Positions 46,583 to 53,916 are shown, counted from the first letter of the stretch. The stretch is DNA of 64,000 bases from Isosphaeraceae bacterium (GCA_026004735.1 BPJS01000001.1:124001-188000), one strand, 5' to 3'. Numbers and translations are program-made. Notes: generated by a model from the letters alone, not told the origin.

Positions 46583-46642
46583 GGCCAACGTGCGGCATCA
46601 CCGGCGGCGCGGAGCGCCGTCCGCTGCATGCTGTTGTTAGGG
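46583..46642 (-). other. attC site 8
   Basis: 60 bp, cores GGCCAAC and GTTAGGG. The inner palindrome CGGCGGCGCGG-AGCGCCGTCCG is strong. It separates the homocysteine methyltransferase and cupin cassettes. The terminal base deviates from the GTTRRRY consensus. Confidence 0.75.
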
Positions 46643-46648
46643 CGCTGC

Positions 46649-47599
46649 TCAAAATAGCGGCGCGCATGCAGCCGCGATCTGTTCGACATGCCGATCATCT
46701 GTGCCGCAACACCCACCCATCACGTTAAGGTGACTGAGTTGACGCCGCTTCAGAGCGGCGTACTCCTGGCCCAACTGGGCCGGATTTCCAGCATCCAGTT
46801 CGGGTGCCTCATTTAGCTCCGCGTGACTCATCTTCGACGCATTGGCCCGGAGACCGCGAATTCGTGCTGTCCACGACTCGTCTCCGCGTATGACCTTGTC
46901 AAAGTGGCTCGGATGGGCACAGTTGATCATGAAGTAGGCCGGGTAGCCTCCAGTGGCGTTGTCCACTTGTGTGATTGCATCGGCCAGCGTCTGACCAGTG
47001 GGCAAGTTTCCATCTGTCTCGACGGTAAAAGAAATAACAACGGGCATTTTCGAGTGCTTGGCCGCACGCGCTATGCCAATCGCCTCTTCCACATAGTTCA
47101 TAGTGATCGCAGTGACAAGATCTGCCGACGTAGCCGCAAGCACCTCGATCTGCGTGCCGTGGTACGCCTCGGCCTCCTTTTCCGACATGGCGCTGTTCGC
47201 CACGTACCCGTCCCCGCGAGGTCCGATACAACCACTGATGACGATAGGCGTTCGGTTGGTCTCGTATTCGCTACGAATCTCTTCGAGCAAGCGGACAGAC
47301 TTGCGGTTTGCTTCGGCGAGGGCATCCGCGCTGTACCCGAGTTTTTCTCCCCAATCAGGATTAGCGCGCCACGTCGGGGTTTCCAGAACCAGTCCGACTT
47401 GGAACCTGTGGGCGAGCGCACCGTATGTCCGGAAGTACTTCCGAAGCGCGTTTTCGCCTTCCTTTGACTTGAAAAGATGAAAGGCGGCGAAGTACGGGAG
47501 GTCCTGACTCTCGAGGAAAATCAGAGTGGTTTCGATTCCCCCATCGGTGAGGAAGAAGTCACCTCGGAGTTGGGGAAGAGAATTTCTGTATCTGGCCAT
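46649..47599 (-). CDS. Cassette 8: homocysteine S-methyltransferase family protein
   Basis: The 316-residue TIM-barrel enzyme methylates homocysteine, probably with S-methylmethionine or AdoMet as donor. LTDGGIETTLIF at the start, GCIGPRGDGY, YHGTQIEVLAATSADL, a Cys in INCAHPSHF, and MGGCCGTDDRHV near the end provide the three zinc-ligand cysteines of the family. ATG at 47599 lies at good spacing from GAGGAG. Unusually long for a cassette gene, and chemically linked to the three methyltransferase cassettes only by theme. Confidence 0.9.
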   Translation of the reverse strand: MARYRNSLPQLRGDFFLTDGGIETTLIFLESQDLPYFAAFHLFKSKEGENALRKYFRTYGALAHRFQVGLVLETPTWRANPDWGEKLGYSADALAEANRKSVRLLEEIRSEYETNRTPIVISGCIGPRGDGYVANSAMSEKEAEAYHGTQIEVLAATSADLVTAITMNYVEEAIGIARAAKHSKMPVVISFTVETDGNLPTGQTLADAITQVDNATGGYPAYFMINCAHPSHFDKVIRGDESWTARIRGLRANASKMSHAELNEAPELDAGNPAQLGQEYAALKRRQLSHLNVMGGCCGTDDRHVEQIAAACAPLF

Positions 47600-47625
47600 G
47601 TGCATCTCCTCGTTGGCTCTTGGCG

Positions 47626-47722
47626 GCCGAACGCACCTGCTCAGCAGCGACGGGAGCCGGGTGAGCTATGAGTCCCAGAAACGCTACATACCCCCGCCGT
47701 CGCCTGCAACGCCTGGTTCGGC
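47626..47722 (-). other. attC site 7
   Basis: 97 bp, cores GCCGAAC and GTTCGGC, which are exact complements. Same long class as sites 2, 3 and 9. The stop codon of the adjoining methyltransferase (47684) lies inside it. Confidence 0.8.
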
Positions 47723-48469
47723 CGGTTTGTCCAGCACCCAAATCATCACCGGGCTTGTTCCCGGCTCGAACGCCGCTCGTTGGTAGTCCCCGTACAGCTG
47801 GAGTATGCGGAACCCCGCCTCAACCGCCATTGACTCGAACGCCTCCCGCTCGACGAACTCGAACTCCATCGGCAGCACCTGCTTCCAGGCCATGCGCCCG
47901 TCCGGCCCGAAGAACTCGAAAAACTGCAGGCGCGACACAACCGGCCGGCCGCCCTGCTCGAACCCCGAGACGACGAGGCTGCCGCCCTCGAATGAGAACC
48001 GGCCCACCAGTCGCAGCACGCCGTCCACCTGGGCGCGGCGCACCGCGGGGTTGTGCATGGTGCAGATGAACCGACCCCCAGGCCGGAGGCACGCGAAGAC
48101 CGACGCCAGGGCTGCCCGCTGCCGCGCCTCGCCGACCACCTCCATGAACGACTGGAACGGCAAGATCGCAAGGTCGAACCGCGGCGGTAGCGTGAGATCA
48201 CAGAGGTCGGCACAGACGACCTCGCTGCGGAGGCCTCGAGCGGTCAGCTTTCCAACTAGTACGTCGAGCATGCCCCGCGAGCAGTCCACGCACGTGAGGT
48301 CCACCCCGGCCTCAATCAGCGGCACCGACAGGCGGCCCGTGCCCGAGGTCAGTTCCAGTACCGGGCCACTCACCCGGCGTGCCTCTTCGGTGAAGAACGG
48401 CACGTCGAAGTCCGCAACGACGTAGGCGTCGTACAGCGCGGCGACTCGGTCATAGTCGATCGGTGTCAC
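47684..48469 (-). CDS. Cassette 7: class I SAM-dependent methyltransferase
   Basis: The protein has 261 residues. Motif I VLELTSGTGRLSVPLIEAG (Gly-rich but with Thr-Ser for the first Gly), motif II VDCSRGMLDVL, then DLAILPFQSFMEV and LRPGGRFICTMHN. It is a typical small-molecule methyltransferase; substrate unknown. I place the start at GTG 48469 with GGAG 9 bp before it, because the ATG at 48502 lies inside attC 6, beyond the cassette boundary. The end runs into attC 7, which extends the C-terminus with Gly-rich residues. Confidence 0.85.
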   Translation of the reverse strand: MTPIDYDRVAALYDAYVVADFDVPFFTEEARRVSGPVLELTSGTGRLSVPLIEAGVDLTCVDCSRGMLDVLVGKLTARGLRSEVVCADLCDLTLPPRFDLAILPFQSFMEVVGEARQRAALASVFACLRPGGRFICTMHNPAVRRAQVDGVLRLVGRFSFEGGSLVVSGFEQGGRPVVSRLQFFEFFGPDGRMAWKQVLPMEFEFVEREAFESMAVEAGFRILQLYGDYQRAAFEPGTSPVMIWVLDKPAEPGVAGDGGGM

Positions 48470-48484
48470 CGTCTGTCTCCACTC

Positions 48485-48543
48485 GCCGAACGCAAAGCTC
48501 ATCGGCGGAGCGTAGCGGAGTCCGGTGCAGCGTCTTGTTGGGC
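48485..48543 (-). other. attC site 6
   Basis: 59 bp, cores GCCGAAC and GTTGGGC. Contains the stop of the preceding cassette gene (48499). Short class. Confidence 0.75.
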
Positions 48544-48957
48544 AGCTGGTTCACGATGCCGCAGACACCAAAGAGATAAGCTGACTGCAACCAGGGAGGA
48601 GATCACGACGCTGCCGAGCAGGAAAGCCACTACTGTTTCAGGCGCATCAGCACCGACAACACCTGAAGATGCTATAGGTGTCATCTTTCCCGCACCAAAA
48701 ATCCCACCGATCAAGCATCCCAGCCAGTTGGCATAGCTTGAGTAGAGCCAAGACCATTTTAACCAGGACTGCTGGATGCTCGAAAGTTGAAAGTGATGCC
48801 AAATGGCGCCGACAGCTATCAGAAGCACGCCGCTCAAGATGCCGATGGTATGGGCAGAGAGCCCGAGTCTGGGAATGGCCATTGCCGGGAAAAAGAACGC
48901 TCCGACCATCGAGAGCAAAATCAAAAAGAATGCATGACGAAACAAACTGAGATTCAT
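48499..48957 (-). CDS. Cassette 6: four-helix membrane protein, hydroxylaminobenzene mutase/styrene-oxide isomerase-like
   Basis: The 152-residue protein has four membrane segments (FFLILLSMVGAFFFPAM, IGILSGVLLIAVGAIW, LGCLIGGIFGAG, VVAFLLGSVVISSLVAVSLSL). The conserved pattern PRLGLSAHTIGILSG, then WLYSSYANWLGCL and GAGKMTPIAS, matches the family of hydroxylaminobenzene mutases and styrene-oxide isomerases, where the His of the SAH motif takes part in haem or substrate binding. The real substrate is unknown. ATG at 48957 has AAGGAG just before it; the extra eight codons upstream start within attC 5. Confidence 0.6.
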   Translation of the reverse strand: MNLSLFRHAFFLILLSMVGAFFFPAMAIPRLGLSAHTIGILSGVLLIAVGAIWHHFQLSSIQQSWLKWSWLYSSYANWLGCLIGGIFGAGKMTPIASSGVVGADAPETVVAFLLGSVVISSLVAVSLSLWCLRHREPAAQQDAAPDSATLRR

Positions 48958-48975
48958 GGAAAGCTCCTTTTTGCT

Positions 48976-49039
48976 GCCCAACGCTCCGGTTCAGCGGCGG
49001 GCCGCACAGCGGGCCGTCCGCTGCAACCGGTTGTTATGC
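48976..49039 (-). other. attC site 5
   Basis: 64 bp, cores GCCCAAC and GTTATGC, with inner arms CAGCGGCGGGCC and GGGCCGTCCGCTG. The TAA stop of the next gene upstream lies in the GTTATGC core. Confidence 0.82.
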
Positions 49040-49765
49040 GGCTTTCTCCGAACGCCACGCGAGAAATCCATACAGGCCTCGTGGGAACACTTGCCCAGCG
49101 TATCCGCCGAGCCGCTTGACTTCAAAGCCGACGGCGCGAAGTTGGGCCTCAATGTCACCAGGGGCGATCAAGTGAAGCTGGTGGATTTCACTGTCGCGCT
49201 GGTAGGCCAATCCAGACCGCCTGAAGGTGACGATCCGACGCGTCAGCACGTCCGCTCGTGTCGACGTCTCCACAAGAACCGTCCAGTCTCGGCCCTCTAC
49301 GAACGTCCGCGTAGGACGATCGGGCGCACGATCCGGGCCCGCCACGTCGAAAAGAAAGACGCCGCCCGGTACGAGCGCCCGGAACGCCCGATCAAAGAAC
49401 AATTTTCGAGTCGCGGCGCTACTGCGGCTGTCAAACGCATAGTTCAGCACCTCACCGATAGCACACACCGCAGTGCATGGTGGCAAATCCATCTCAACGA
49501 ATGACCCGACACGAAACTCTGCCTCCGGCACCCGCTCCCGGGCCATCTGGATGAACGCTTCGGACATGTCGCTTCCGACAACTGAATAGCCCCTATCAGC
49601 CAGTGCGCGCGCCGTGATTCCACTGCCGCATCCGAGCTCGCATATGGTTCCGCGATCTAGCCCTTTTCGAGCAAGCTCATCGATCAGAAATTCGGCGGCA
49701 GCGGACGCCAGTTGTCCGAAACCGTGATCGTGGACGTAAGCCAGATCAGATCGGTAATAGCTCAT
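49034..49765 (-). CDS. Cassette 5: class I SAM-dependent methyltransferase
   Basis: A 243-residue protein. Motif I ICELGCGSGITARALADRG is intact, followed by VVGSDMSEAFIQMARERVP (acidic ribose-binding Asp) and GGVFLFDVAGPDR. Small-molecule type, substrate unknown. The start at ATG 49765 (MSYYRSDLAYVHDHGF) fits homologues and avoids the attC 4 region at 49787-49846. The stop TAA lies in attC 5. Confidence 0.87.
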   Translation of the reverse strand: MSYYRSDLAYVHDHGFGQLASAAAEFLIDELARKGLDRGTICELGCGSGITARALADRGYSVVGSDMSEAFIQMARERVPEAEFRVGSFVEMDLPPCTAVCAIGEVLNYAFDSRSSAATRKLFFDRAFRALVPGGVFLFDVAGPDRAPDRPTRTFVEGRDWTVLVETSTRADVLTRRIVTFRRSGLAYQRDSEIHQLHLIAPGDIEAQLRAVGFEVKRLGGYAGQVFPRGLYGFLAWRSEKAA

Positions 49766-49786
49766 GCGCTTCGATGGAAAAGAGCC

Positions 49787-49846
49787 GCATAACACCTGAG
49801 TTAAGCCGCGCCGCGGAGCGGCGTCGGCTTGGACGAATTGTTAGGC
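49787..49846 (-). other. attC site 4
   Basis: 60 bp with consensus cores GCATAAC and GTTAGGC. Arms GCCGCGCCGCGG/GCGGCGTCGGC make a classical 59-base element, the best match to clinical-type attC sites in the array. Confidence 0.88.
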
Positions 49847-50275
49847 CACGCCAAGCGGGACCTCACGTATTGGATAACCGCCATCAATGAATAGGCGGCC
49901 CTTCTTACGAAGGGCGGCGCGGATTCGAGCGAGCGCAGCCTGTTGCGTCTCCGGGTGCCGCCCATCGAGTGCGCCGACTCGAACAGCGAACGCAAGATCA
50001 TAGGGGCGCTCCCCGGGCTCGAGCACGAATTCTTCGATAGCAACGTGCCGGAAGCTCAGGAGGCCGGCCGCGATCAGAGGCCTAGAACCGAACATGGCTT
50101 GAGCGATGGCCTTGGCCGAGCGATCAATCCCGAGCACATGGCCGCTGCCGATGCGTTCAGCGACCGCACGGGCAGCAACGCCCGGGCCACAACCGATCTC
50201 AAGGACGCGAAGCCCTCGCCGTAGCGGCAAAGCTTCGACAACTTCCAACAGTCTGGGAGAAATGCTGCCAGGCAC
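49841..50275 (-). CDS. Cassette 4: small class I SAM-dependent methyltransferase
   Basis: A 144-residue protein with only the N-terminal Rossmann core of a methyltransferase: VLEIGCGPGVAARAVAERIG, LGIDRSAKAIAQA, YDLAFAVRVGALDG and LRKKGRLFIDGG. It lacks the later strands, so it is either a minimal enzyme or the product of truncation; the same architecture occurs in other small cassette-borne and actinobacterial proteins. GTG at 50275 has GGAG 7 bp upstream. The TAA stop is part of the GTTAGGC core of attC 4. Confidence 0.8.
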   Translation of the reverse strand: MPGSISPRLLEVVEALPLRRGLRVLEIGCGPGVAARAVAERIGSGHVLGIDRSAKAIAQAMFGSRPLIAAGLLSFRHVAIEEFVLEPGERPYDLAFAVRVGALDGRHPETQQAALARIRAALRKKGRLFIDGGYPIREVPLGVA

Positions 50276-50293
50276 GACGAAACTCCAAGCGTG

Positions 50294-50389
50294 GCCTAAC
50301 GACCCAGCTCAGCAGCGGCGGGGCACGCTGAGCTGTGGTCCACGAAAACGAATCATGCCCCCGCCGTCTGCTGCAGCGACTGGTTCAGC
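50294..50389 (-). other. attC site 3
   Basis: 96 bp, cores GCCTAAC and GTTCAGC. Arms GCTCAGCAGCGGCGGGG and CCCCCGCCGTCTGCTGCAGC. Nearly identical to attC 9. Confidence 0.85.
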
Positions 50390-50399
50390 GTGCCTCTGC

Positions 50400-50906
50400 T
50401 TACTGCACCGACAAGTTGTCGAGCAACACTGCGTCATTGCGGGAGAACACCCAAAACAGCAGTGTGAACCCGAACACGATCAACAGCCAAGTGACCGCGA
50501 ACACCAGCGTGAACTGGATCGAGCGATGCAACCCGAATGACAGGCACGATACCGACGGCTCAGACGGATCGTAGCGTACGCCAACGGCCTTGGCCTCTTT
50601 CAGCTTACGGTGGATCTGCTCATGCGCTTCCCTCCTGTTGCTTCTCGCGTACCCGAACGCGAGGCAGGAGCCCTCGTACGCCACCCCATCGACCGTGTAA
50701 GTGTACTTGACCTTCACCCCGTAGGTGGTGTCTTCGTTGCCGGAGTGTTCCTCGAGCGCCAGGTGGGTGATTGTCCCCGGGGCAGTCGGCCAGGCCGCCG
50801 CATGGACGGACCGCCAGGCGCTCCACAGCCCGTACCCGAGCAGGCCGAACCCCACGGCGTAGAACACGCTGATGAAGACCGCGAAGCAACCGATTACCAC
50901 TTTCAC
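50400..50906 (-). CDS. Cassette 3: DUF3592-domain membrane protein
   Basis: A 168-residue protein. One helix near the N-terminus (CFAVFISVFYAVGFGLLGYGLW) and one near the C-terminus (FTLVFAVTWLLIVFGFTLLFW) flank an extracytoplasmic beta domain with WPTAPGTITH, YGVKVKYTYTVDG and VRYDPSEPSVSCL, the standard DUF3592 pattern. Function unknown. GTG at 50906 is preceded by GGAGG; a GTG at 50924 would adjoin the attC 2 core. Confidence 0.82.
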   Translation of the reverse strand: MKVVIGCFAVFISVFYAVGFGLLGYGLWSAWRSVHAAAWPTAPGTITHLALEEHSGNEDTTYGVKVKYTYTVDGVAYEGSCLAFGYARSNRREAHEQIHRKLKEAKAVGVRYDPSEPSVSCLSFGLHRSIQFTLVFAVTWLLIVFGFTLLFWVFSRNDAVLLDNLSVQ

Positions 50907-50924
50907 ACCCCGAAGCCTCCGCAC

Positions 50925-51021
50925 GCCGAACGACCAAGCTCACCTGCCGTGGCGGCTGGAGAGCCGTTGAACCTCGAAAAACCGTAATGCCGCCGCGGTC
51001 AGGTGCAGCGCCTGGTTCGGC
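50925..51021 (-). other. attC site 2
   Basis: 97 bp with exactly complementary cores GCCGAAC and GTTCGGC and inner CACCTG/CAGGTG arms. Long class. Confidence 0.82.
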
Positions 51022-51036
51022 GGCGTGACCCTGCGA

Positions 51037-51408
51037 TTACTTCTGCAGCTTGTACACGACGGACCACACGTCATGCAGCGCACGCTCGTAGGCGGCTCCC
51101 GCCATTCCTTGATGCCGGGCAACTTCGGACTTAAAGTTATCGTAATCGGTCTCTTCGGCCAGGCCAGCAAGCACCTGTGACCACACGGGCTTGGCAACGA
51201 AGATGCGGAAGGCATAGTCGGCCCTGGCGAACTCCTGAATCGCGCACTGGCCGAGTAGTTCGGGGAACCGCTTCTTCAAGGCTTCGAGATGTCCTCGAAG
51301 CCTGGCTCGAACCATGATACGGTCGGGATCGACAGGCTGGCTGTGTTCGCCGCCTCCCTGCCGGGCGCAAACCGCGCTGAAGAACCCGTGTTTGGTAAAG
51401 ACCCACAT
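51037..51408 (-). CDS. Cassette 2, second gene: conserved small hypothetical protein
   Basis: A 123-residue protein starting MWVFTKHGFFSAVCARQGGG, with RIMVRARLRGHLEALKKRFPELL, then FVAKPVWSQVLAGLAEETDYDNFKSEVARHQG and an ALHDVWSVVYKLQ end. The pattern looks like a widely conserved uncharacterised protein; I know no function. It lies 17 bp after the ankyrin gene with no attC between, so one cassette carries both. Frame and codon use are coherent, and the ATG follows the ankyrin stop closely, suggesting translational coupling. Confidence 0.75.
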   Translation of the reverse strand: MWVFTKHGFFSAVCARQGGGEHSQPVDPDRIMVRARLRGHLEALKKRFPELLGQCAIQEFARADYAFRIFVAKPVWSQVLAGLAEETDYDNFKSEVARHQGMAGAAYERALHDVWSVVYKLQK

Positions 51409-51425
51409 TGGTCGCCCCCTACCTG

Positions 51426-52085
51426 CTAAACGAAGCCTTCCTCGACGAGCCGGCCCCCCGCCGACGTGATCTCGTGCCGCTGGCCCGACCCACCCACGAC
51501 GCGGCACCAGCTCTCCGACACCAGTTTGGCCTCGACACCGGCCAGCTCCAACCGGTAGCTGAACCCACCGTACATGCCCGGCACCGGGAACCACATCTGC
51601 GGCCGATCCAACTCCAGCAGCGGCTCCAACTCCGGCAGCCGCAACCCGTGGTCCGGCAACTGCCGATCGATCCGCCCGCGGATGACCGCGTGGAAGTGCT
51701 GCTGCACCTTGAGCAGCACCCCGATCGGGATGTGGTGCTTGTACTCCGGGGCCAGCACCCCGAGCAGGTGGCGGTGGCCGCACCGCTCGGCAACATCGAC
51801 CGGCCTCTCGCCGCGGGCGTTCTGGAGCGTCCGCCACGCCCCCATCCCGATCAGCCGCTGTGCCACCTCGGCCGGCGCTCCGCCATGGGCGGCTTGGTGC
51901 AGCGGGGCATACAGCGACGACCCGCCCAGCCGGGTGGCGTTGACGAGCACCGGCTGTTCCGCGACCAGCTCGAACACCCGCGGCCAGTTGTAGCTCTTGG
52001 CGGCGTCAGCGAGCGCGTGGCGAATCTGGGCTGCCCCTTCGTGCAGCACCTCGGCTCGAGTGATACTGTCCCAGACGATGTCCAC
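51426..52085 (-). CDS. Cassette 2, first gene: ankyrin-repeat protein
   Basis: A 219-residue protein. About two ankyrin repeats are visible: SLYAPLHQAAHGGAPAEVAQRLIGMGA and ARGERPVDVAERCGHRHLLGVL. The N-terminal helical part (IRHALADAAKSYNWPRVFELVAE) may be a degenerate third. The C-terminal half contains Trp/Gly-rich strands (MWFPVPGMYGGFSYRLE) of unknown type. Protein-protein interaction is likely. The ATG lies 17 bp into the cassette from attC 1. Confidence 0.8.
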   Translation of the reverse strand: MDIVWDSITRAEVLHEGAAQIRHALADAAKSYNWPRVFELVAEQPVLVNATRLGGSSLYAPLHQAAHGGAPAEVAQRLIGMGAWRTLQNARGERPVDVAERCGHRHLLGVLAPEYKHHIPIGVLLKVQQHFHAVIRGRIDRQLPDHGLRLPELEPLLELDRPQMWFPVPGMYGGFSYRLELAGVEAKLVSESWCRVVGGSGQRHEITSAGGRLVEEGFV

Positions 52086-52101
52086 CGCGAAACCCTCCTC
52101 C

Positions 52102-52161
52102 GCCGAACGATTGAGCTAACGCGCCGAGCGAAGCGAGGTCGCGTTGAGCGAATTGTTCGAC
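52102..52161 (-). other. attC site 1
   Basis: 60 bp, cores GCCGAAC and GTTCGAC with inner TAACGCG/CGCGTT and CGAACGATT/AATTGTTCG arms. It closes the first (SnoaL-like) cassette. Confidence 0.8.
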
Positions 52162-52230
52162 GCGCGATACTGCTAAAAATTTCCATTCACAATTTCAGCA
52201 ATCTTTTGCAACGCTAGGAGGAAACACCAG

Positions 52231-52656
52231 TCAAGAGCAACTCTGATCACTATCGGGTTTAGTCTCCACAATGAAAGATTTAATCAGTTTGATCTTTTTG
52301 TGCTTGGCGTGGCCCGCAAAAATATAGAAATCCCCAAAATCGACCACCCTGCCGTCAGCAAAAGTGGCCTGGCCCGTCGCGGCACAATCGGTCCCGTGGG
52401 TGACGATATAGTCTATTTTTAGCTCGGAAACTGGCGAATCTTTCATCTCCTTCAAGAACTCCGCAACAGTTTGCTTTCCCTTAATCGTTGTCTCGCCAGC
52501 CAGGTGCCAAACAATGTCGTCGGTCAGATAATTCAAAACCTCCTTGATGTTTGTGCGGGCCAAAGCGATGTAAAAATCGCGCAGCTGCGCCTTCCTCGGC
52601 GCTTTGCCGCAATCTTCTTTGCAAACTACCTTCAACTCTGTCTTCTGTTGGGTCAT
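52231..52656 (-). CDS. Cassette 1: SnoaL-like/NTF2-fold protein
   Basis: A 141-residue protein of the SnoaL-like polyketide cyclase/NTF2 superfamily: RDFYIALARTNIKEVLNYLTDDIVWHLAGET is the conserved opening with Trp and His, then the FLKEMKDSP helix and the ATFADGRVVDFGDFYIF strand. Its base composition is visibly AT-richer than the window, as expected for foreign cassette DNA. It is next to attI and so the last inserted, and is the gene best placed to be expressed from Pc. ATG at 52656 follows GGAGGA. Confidence 0.85.
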   Translation of the reverse strand: MTQQKTELKVVCKEDCGKAPRKAQLRDFYIALARTNIKEVLNYLTDDIVWHLAGETTIKGKQTVAEFLKEMKDSPVSELKIDYIVTHGTDCAATGQATFADGRVVDFGDFYIFAGHAKHKKIKLIKSFIVETKPDSDQSCS

Positions 52657-52711
52657 ACCGTTGATTCCTCCAACTTGTTACTAGCACACGCGTTGAACTC
52701 TGTTTCTGTGA

Positions 52712-52718
52712 ACCGAAC
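52712..52718 (-). other. Candidate attI core site
   Basis: ACCGAAC on the plus strand (GTTCGGT on the cassette strand) has the same central GTTCGG as the attC sites here. It lies between intI and the first cassette and just downstream of the candidate Pc -10. Other AAC/GTT triplets nearby fit less well. Confidence 0.5.
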
Positions 52719-52724
52719 GCATTG

Positions 52725-52752
52725 AGAATACCAAACGGCCTCCGCCTTTCAA
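52725..52752 (-). promoter_or_regulatory. Candidate cassette promoter Pc
   Basis: On the minus strand TTGAAA and TATTCT are separated by 16 bp, matching sigma-70 elements at 5/6 and 4/6. It sits between intI and the attI core, pointing into the cassettes, where Pc is found in known integrons. Confidence 0.55.
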
Positions 52753-52830
52753 TCCTCGCATTCCCATCGGGATGCGACGATTCCGCCGCGCGAATTGACC
52801 GAGCAAATCTTGCGCAGCAGACCGAAGGGT

Positions 52831-53799
52831 ATGAAGCTCCTGGATCAGGACCAAGCCACCCGCAAGGCGCGACGACTGGCTCCCCGCACGATCCAGACCT
52901 ACCGGCGGTGGGTCGAGCAATTCCTGCGGTTTCACCACGATCGCACCGGCTAGTGGATTCACTCGAGTCAGATGGTTGAACCGGAGGTGGAAACGTTTCT
53001 GACCCGCCTGGCCGTGAACCGCCGCGTGGCCGAGAGCACGCAGAACCAGGCACGGGGCGCGATGCTGTTCCTGTACCGCCACGTGCTCGAAAAGAACCTC
53101 GGCTCGCTCGATGCAGTCAGAGCCCACAGACCGAAGCGGCTTCCGACGGTGCTCTCCAAAGACGAGGTCCGGCGACTCTTCGCCGCCATGCCGGAGAAAG
53201 GCGCGCATCGGCTGATCGTCGAGTTGCTCTACGGGACCGGCGTGCGGATTTCCAAGTGCTGCCAGTTGCGGGTCTGAGACATCGACTTCGACCGGGGACA
53301 GATTGTCATTCGCGGCGGGAAGGGGAACAAGGACCGGATCACCATGCTCCCGCAATCTCTGGAGCAGCGACTGAAGGCTCAAGTCGAATTCGTCCGGCTG
53401 CGGCACGAACACGATGGCGAGAACGGTGCAGGCTACGCGCCGGTTCCCACGAGTCTAGAGCACGAGCGCCACGGGGCCGCGAGAGAGCTTCGGTGGCAGT
53501 TCGTGTTCGGCCCGTCTCTGATCCGGCTGGATCGCGAGATGGGGCGCCGCATCCGCTGGCACGCTCATCCCGGCGCGGTGGACCGGACGGTTAAGCAGGC
53601 GGCCGACGTTGCGCGGATCGGCAAGCGCGTCACCTGTCACACGCTGCGGCACTCCTTCGCCACGCACCTGCTGGAGAACGGCTACGACATCCGGACCGTG
53701 CAGCAACTGCTCGGTCACAAGAATATCGAGACGACGACGATCTACACGCACGTCATGGCCAGGCCGGGCCTCGGCGTCCGCAGTCCGCTGGATGCGTAA
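52831..53799 (+). pseudogene. intI: Integron integrase IntI, two in-frame stop codons
   Basis: Tyrosine recombinase of about 322 codons from ATG 52831 (GAAGGG upstream). The SAM-like N-domain shows RTIQTYRRWVEQFLRFH and FLTRLAVNRRVAESTQNQA. The catalytic domain has the first Arg in YGTGVRI, then HTLRHSF, LGHKN and the Tyr of TIYTHV, so all catalytic residues are present. The block [17 protein letters not shown] is the integron-specific insert that separates IntI from XerC/XerD. TAG at 52951 and TGA at 53275 interrupt the frame; apart from these it is continuous and well conserved, implying recent inactivation, or possible read-through. It diverges from the cassettes as in known integrons. Confidence 0.85.
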
Positions 53800-53868
53800 C
53801 GGCGCATCGGAAGTACGGCGCGGGCACAACCGCTCTGACGCCTTTCTCTTTTTGCTTTTCAGGGCTGA

Positions 53869-53889
53869 TTTTGCAGAAATTCTGCAAAA
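53869..53889. promoter_or_regulatory. Perfect 21-bp palindrome downstream of intI
   Basis: TTTTGCAGAA-A-TTCTGCAAAA, arms of 10 bp around one base. It lies in an AT-rich stretch, 70 bp after the intI stop. It looks like a repressor operator for the gene that follows; terminator use is less likely as the loop is too small. Confidence 0.5.
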
Positions 53890-53916
53890 CGTCCGCGAAC
53901 CAGACTTCCGTCCCGG

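Larger units (their letters stand above)
45921..53799 (-). mobile_element. Chromosomal integron: nine-cassette array, attI, Pc and IntI remnant
   Basis: All elements of an integron are in order. intI is on the plus strand at the right; attI and the cassette promoter lie between 52712 and 52752; nine cassettes run leftward on the minus strand, each ended by an attC-like imperfect palindrome with AAC...GTT cores. ORFs are packed tightly, several stop codons lie inside attC sites, and their codon use and GC vary. The integrase has two nonsense codons, so the array may be frozen. One cassette carries two genes (ankyrin and 51037-51408). Confidence 0.85.

Noticed and set aside
52231..52831. XerC/XerD-type recombinase rather than an integron integrase
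   Set aside because: The [13 protein letters not shown] insert and the attC array to its left are integron features.
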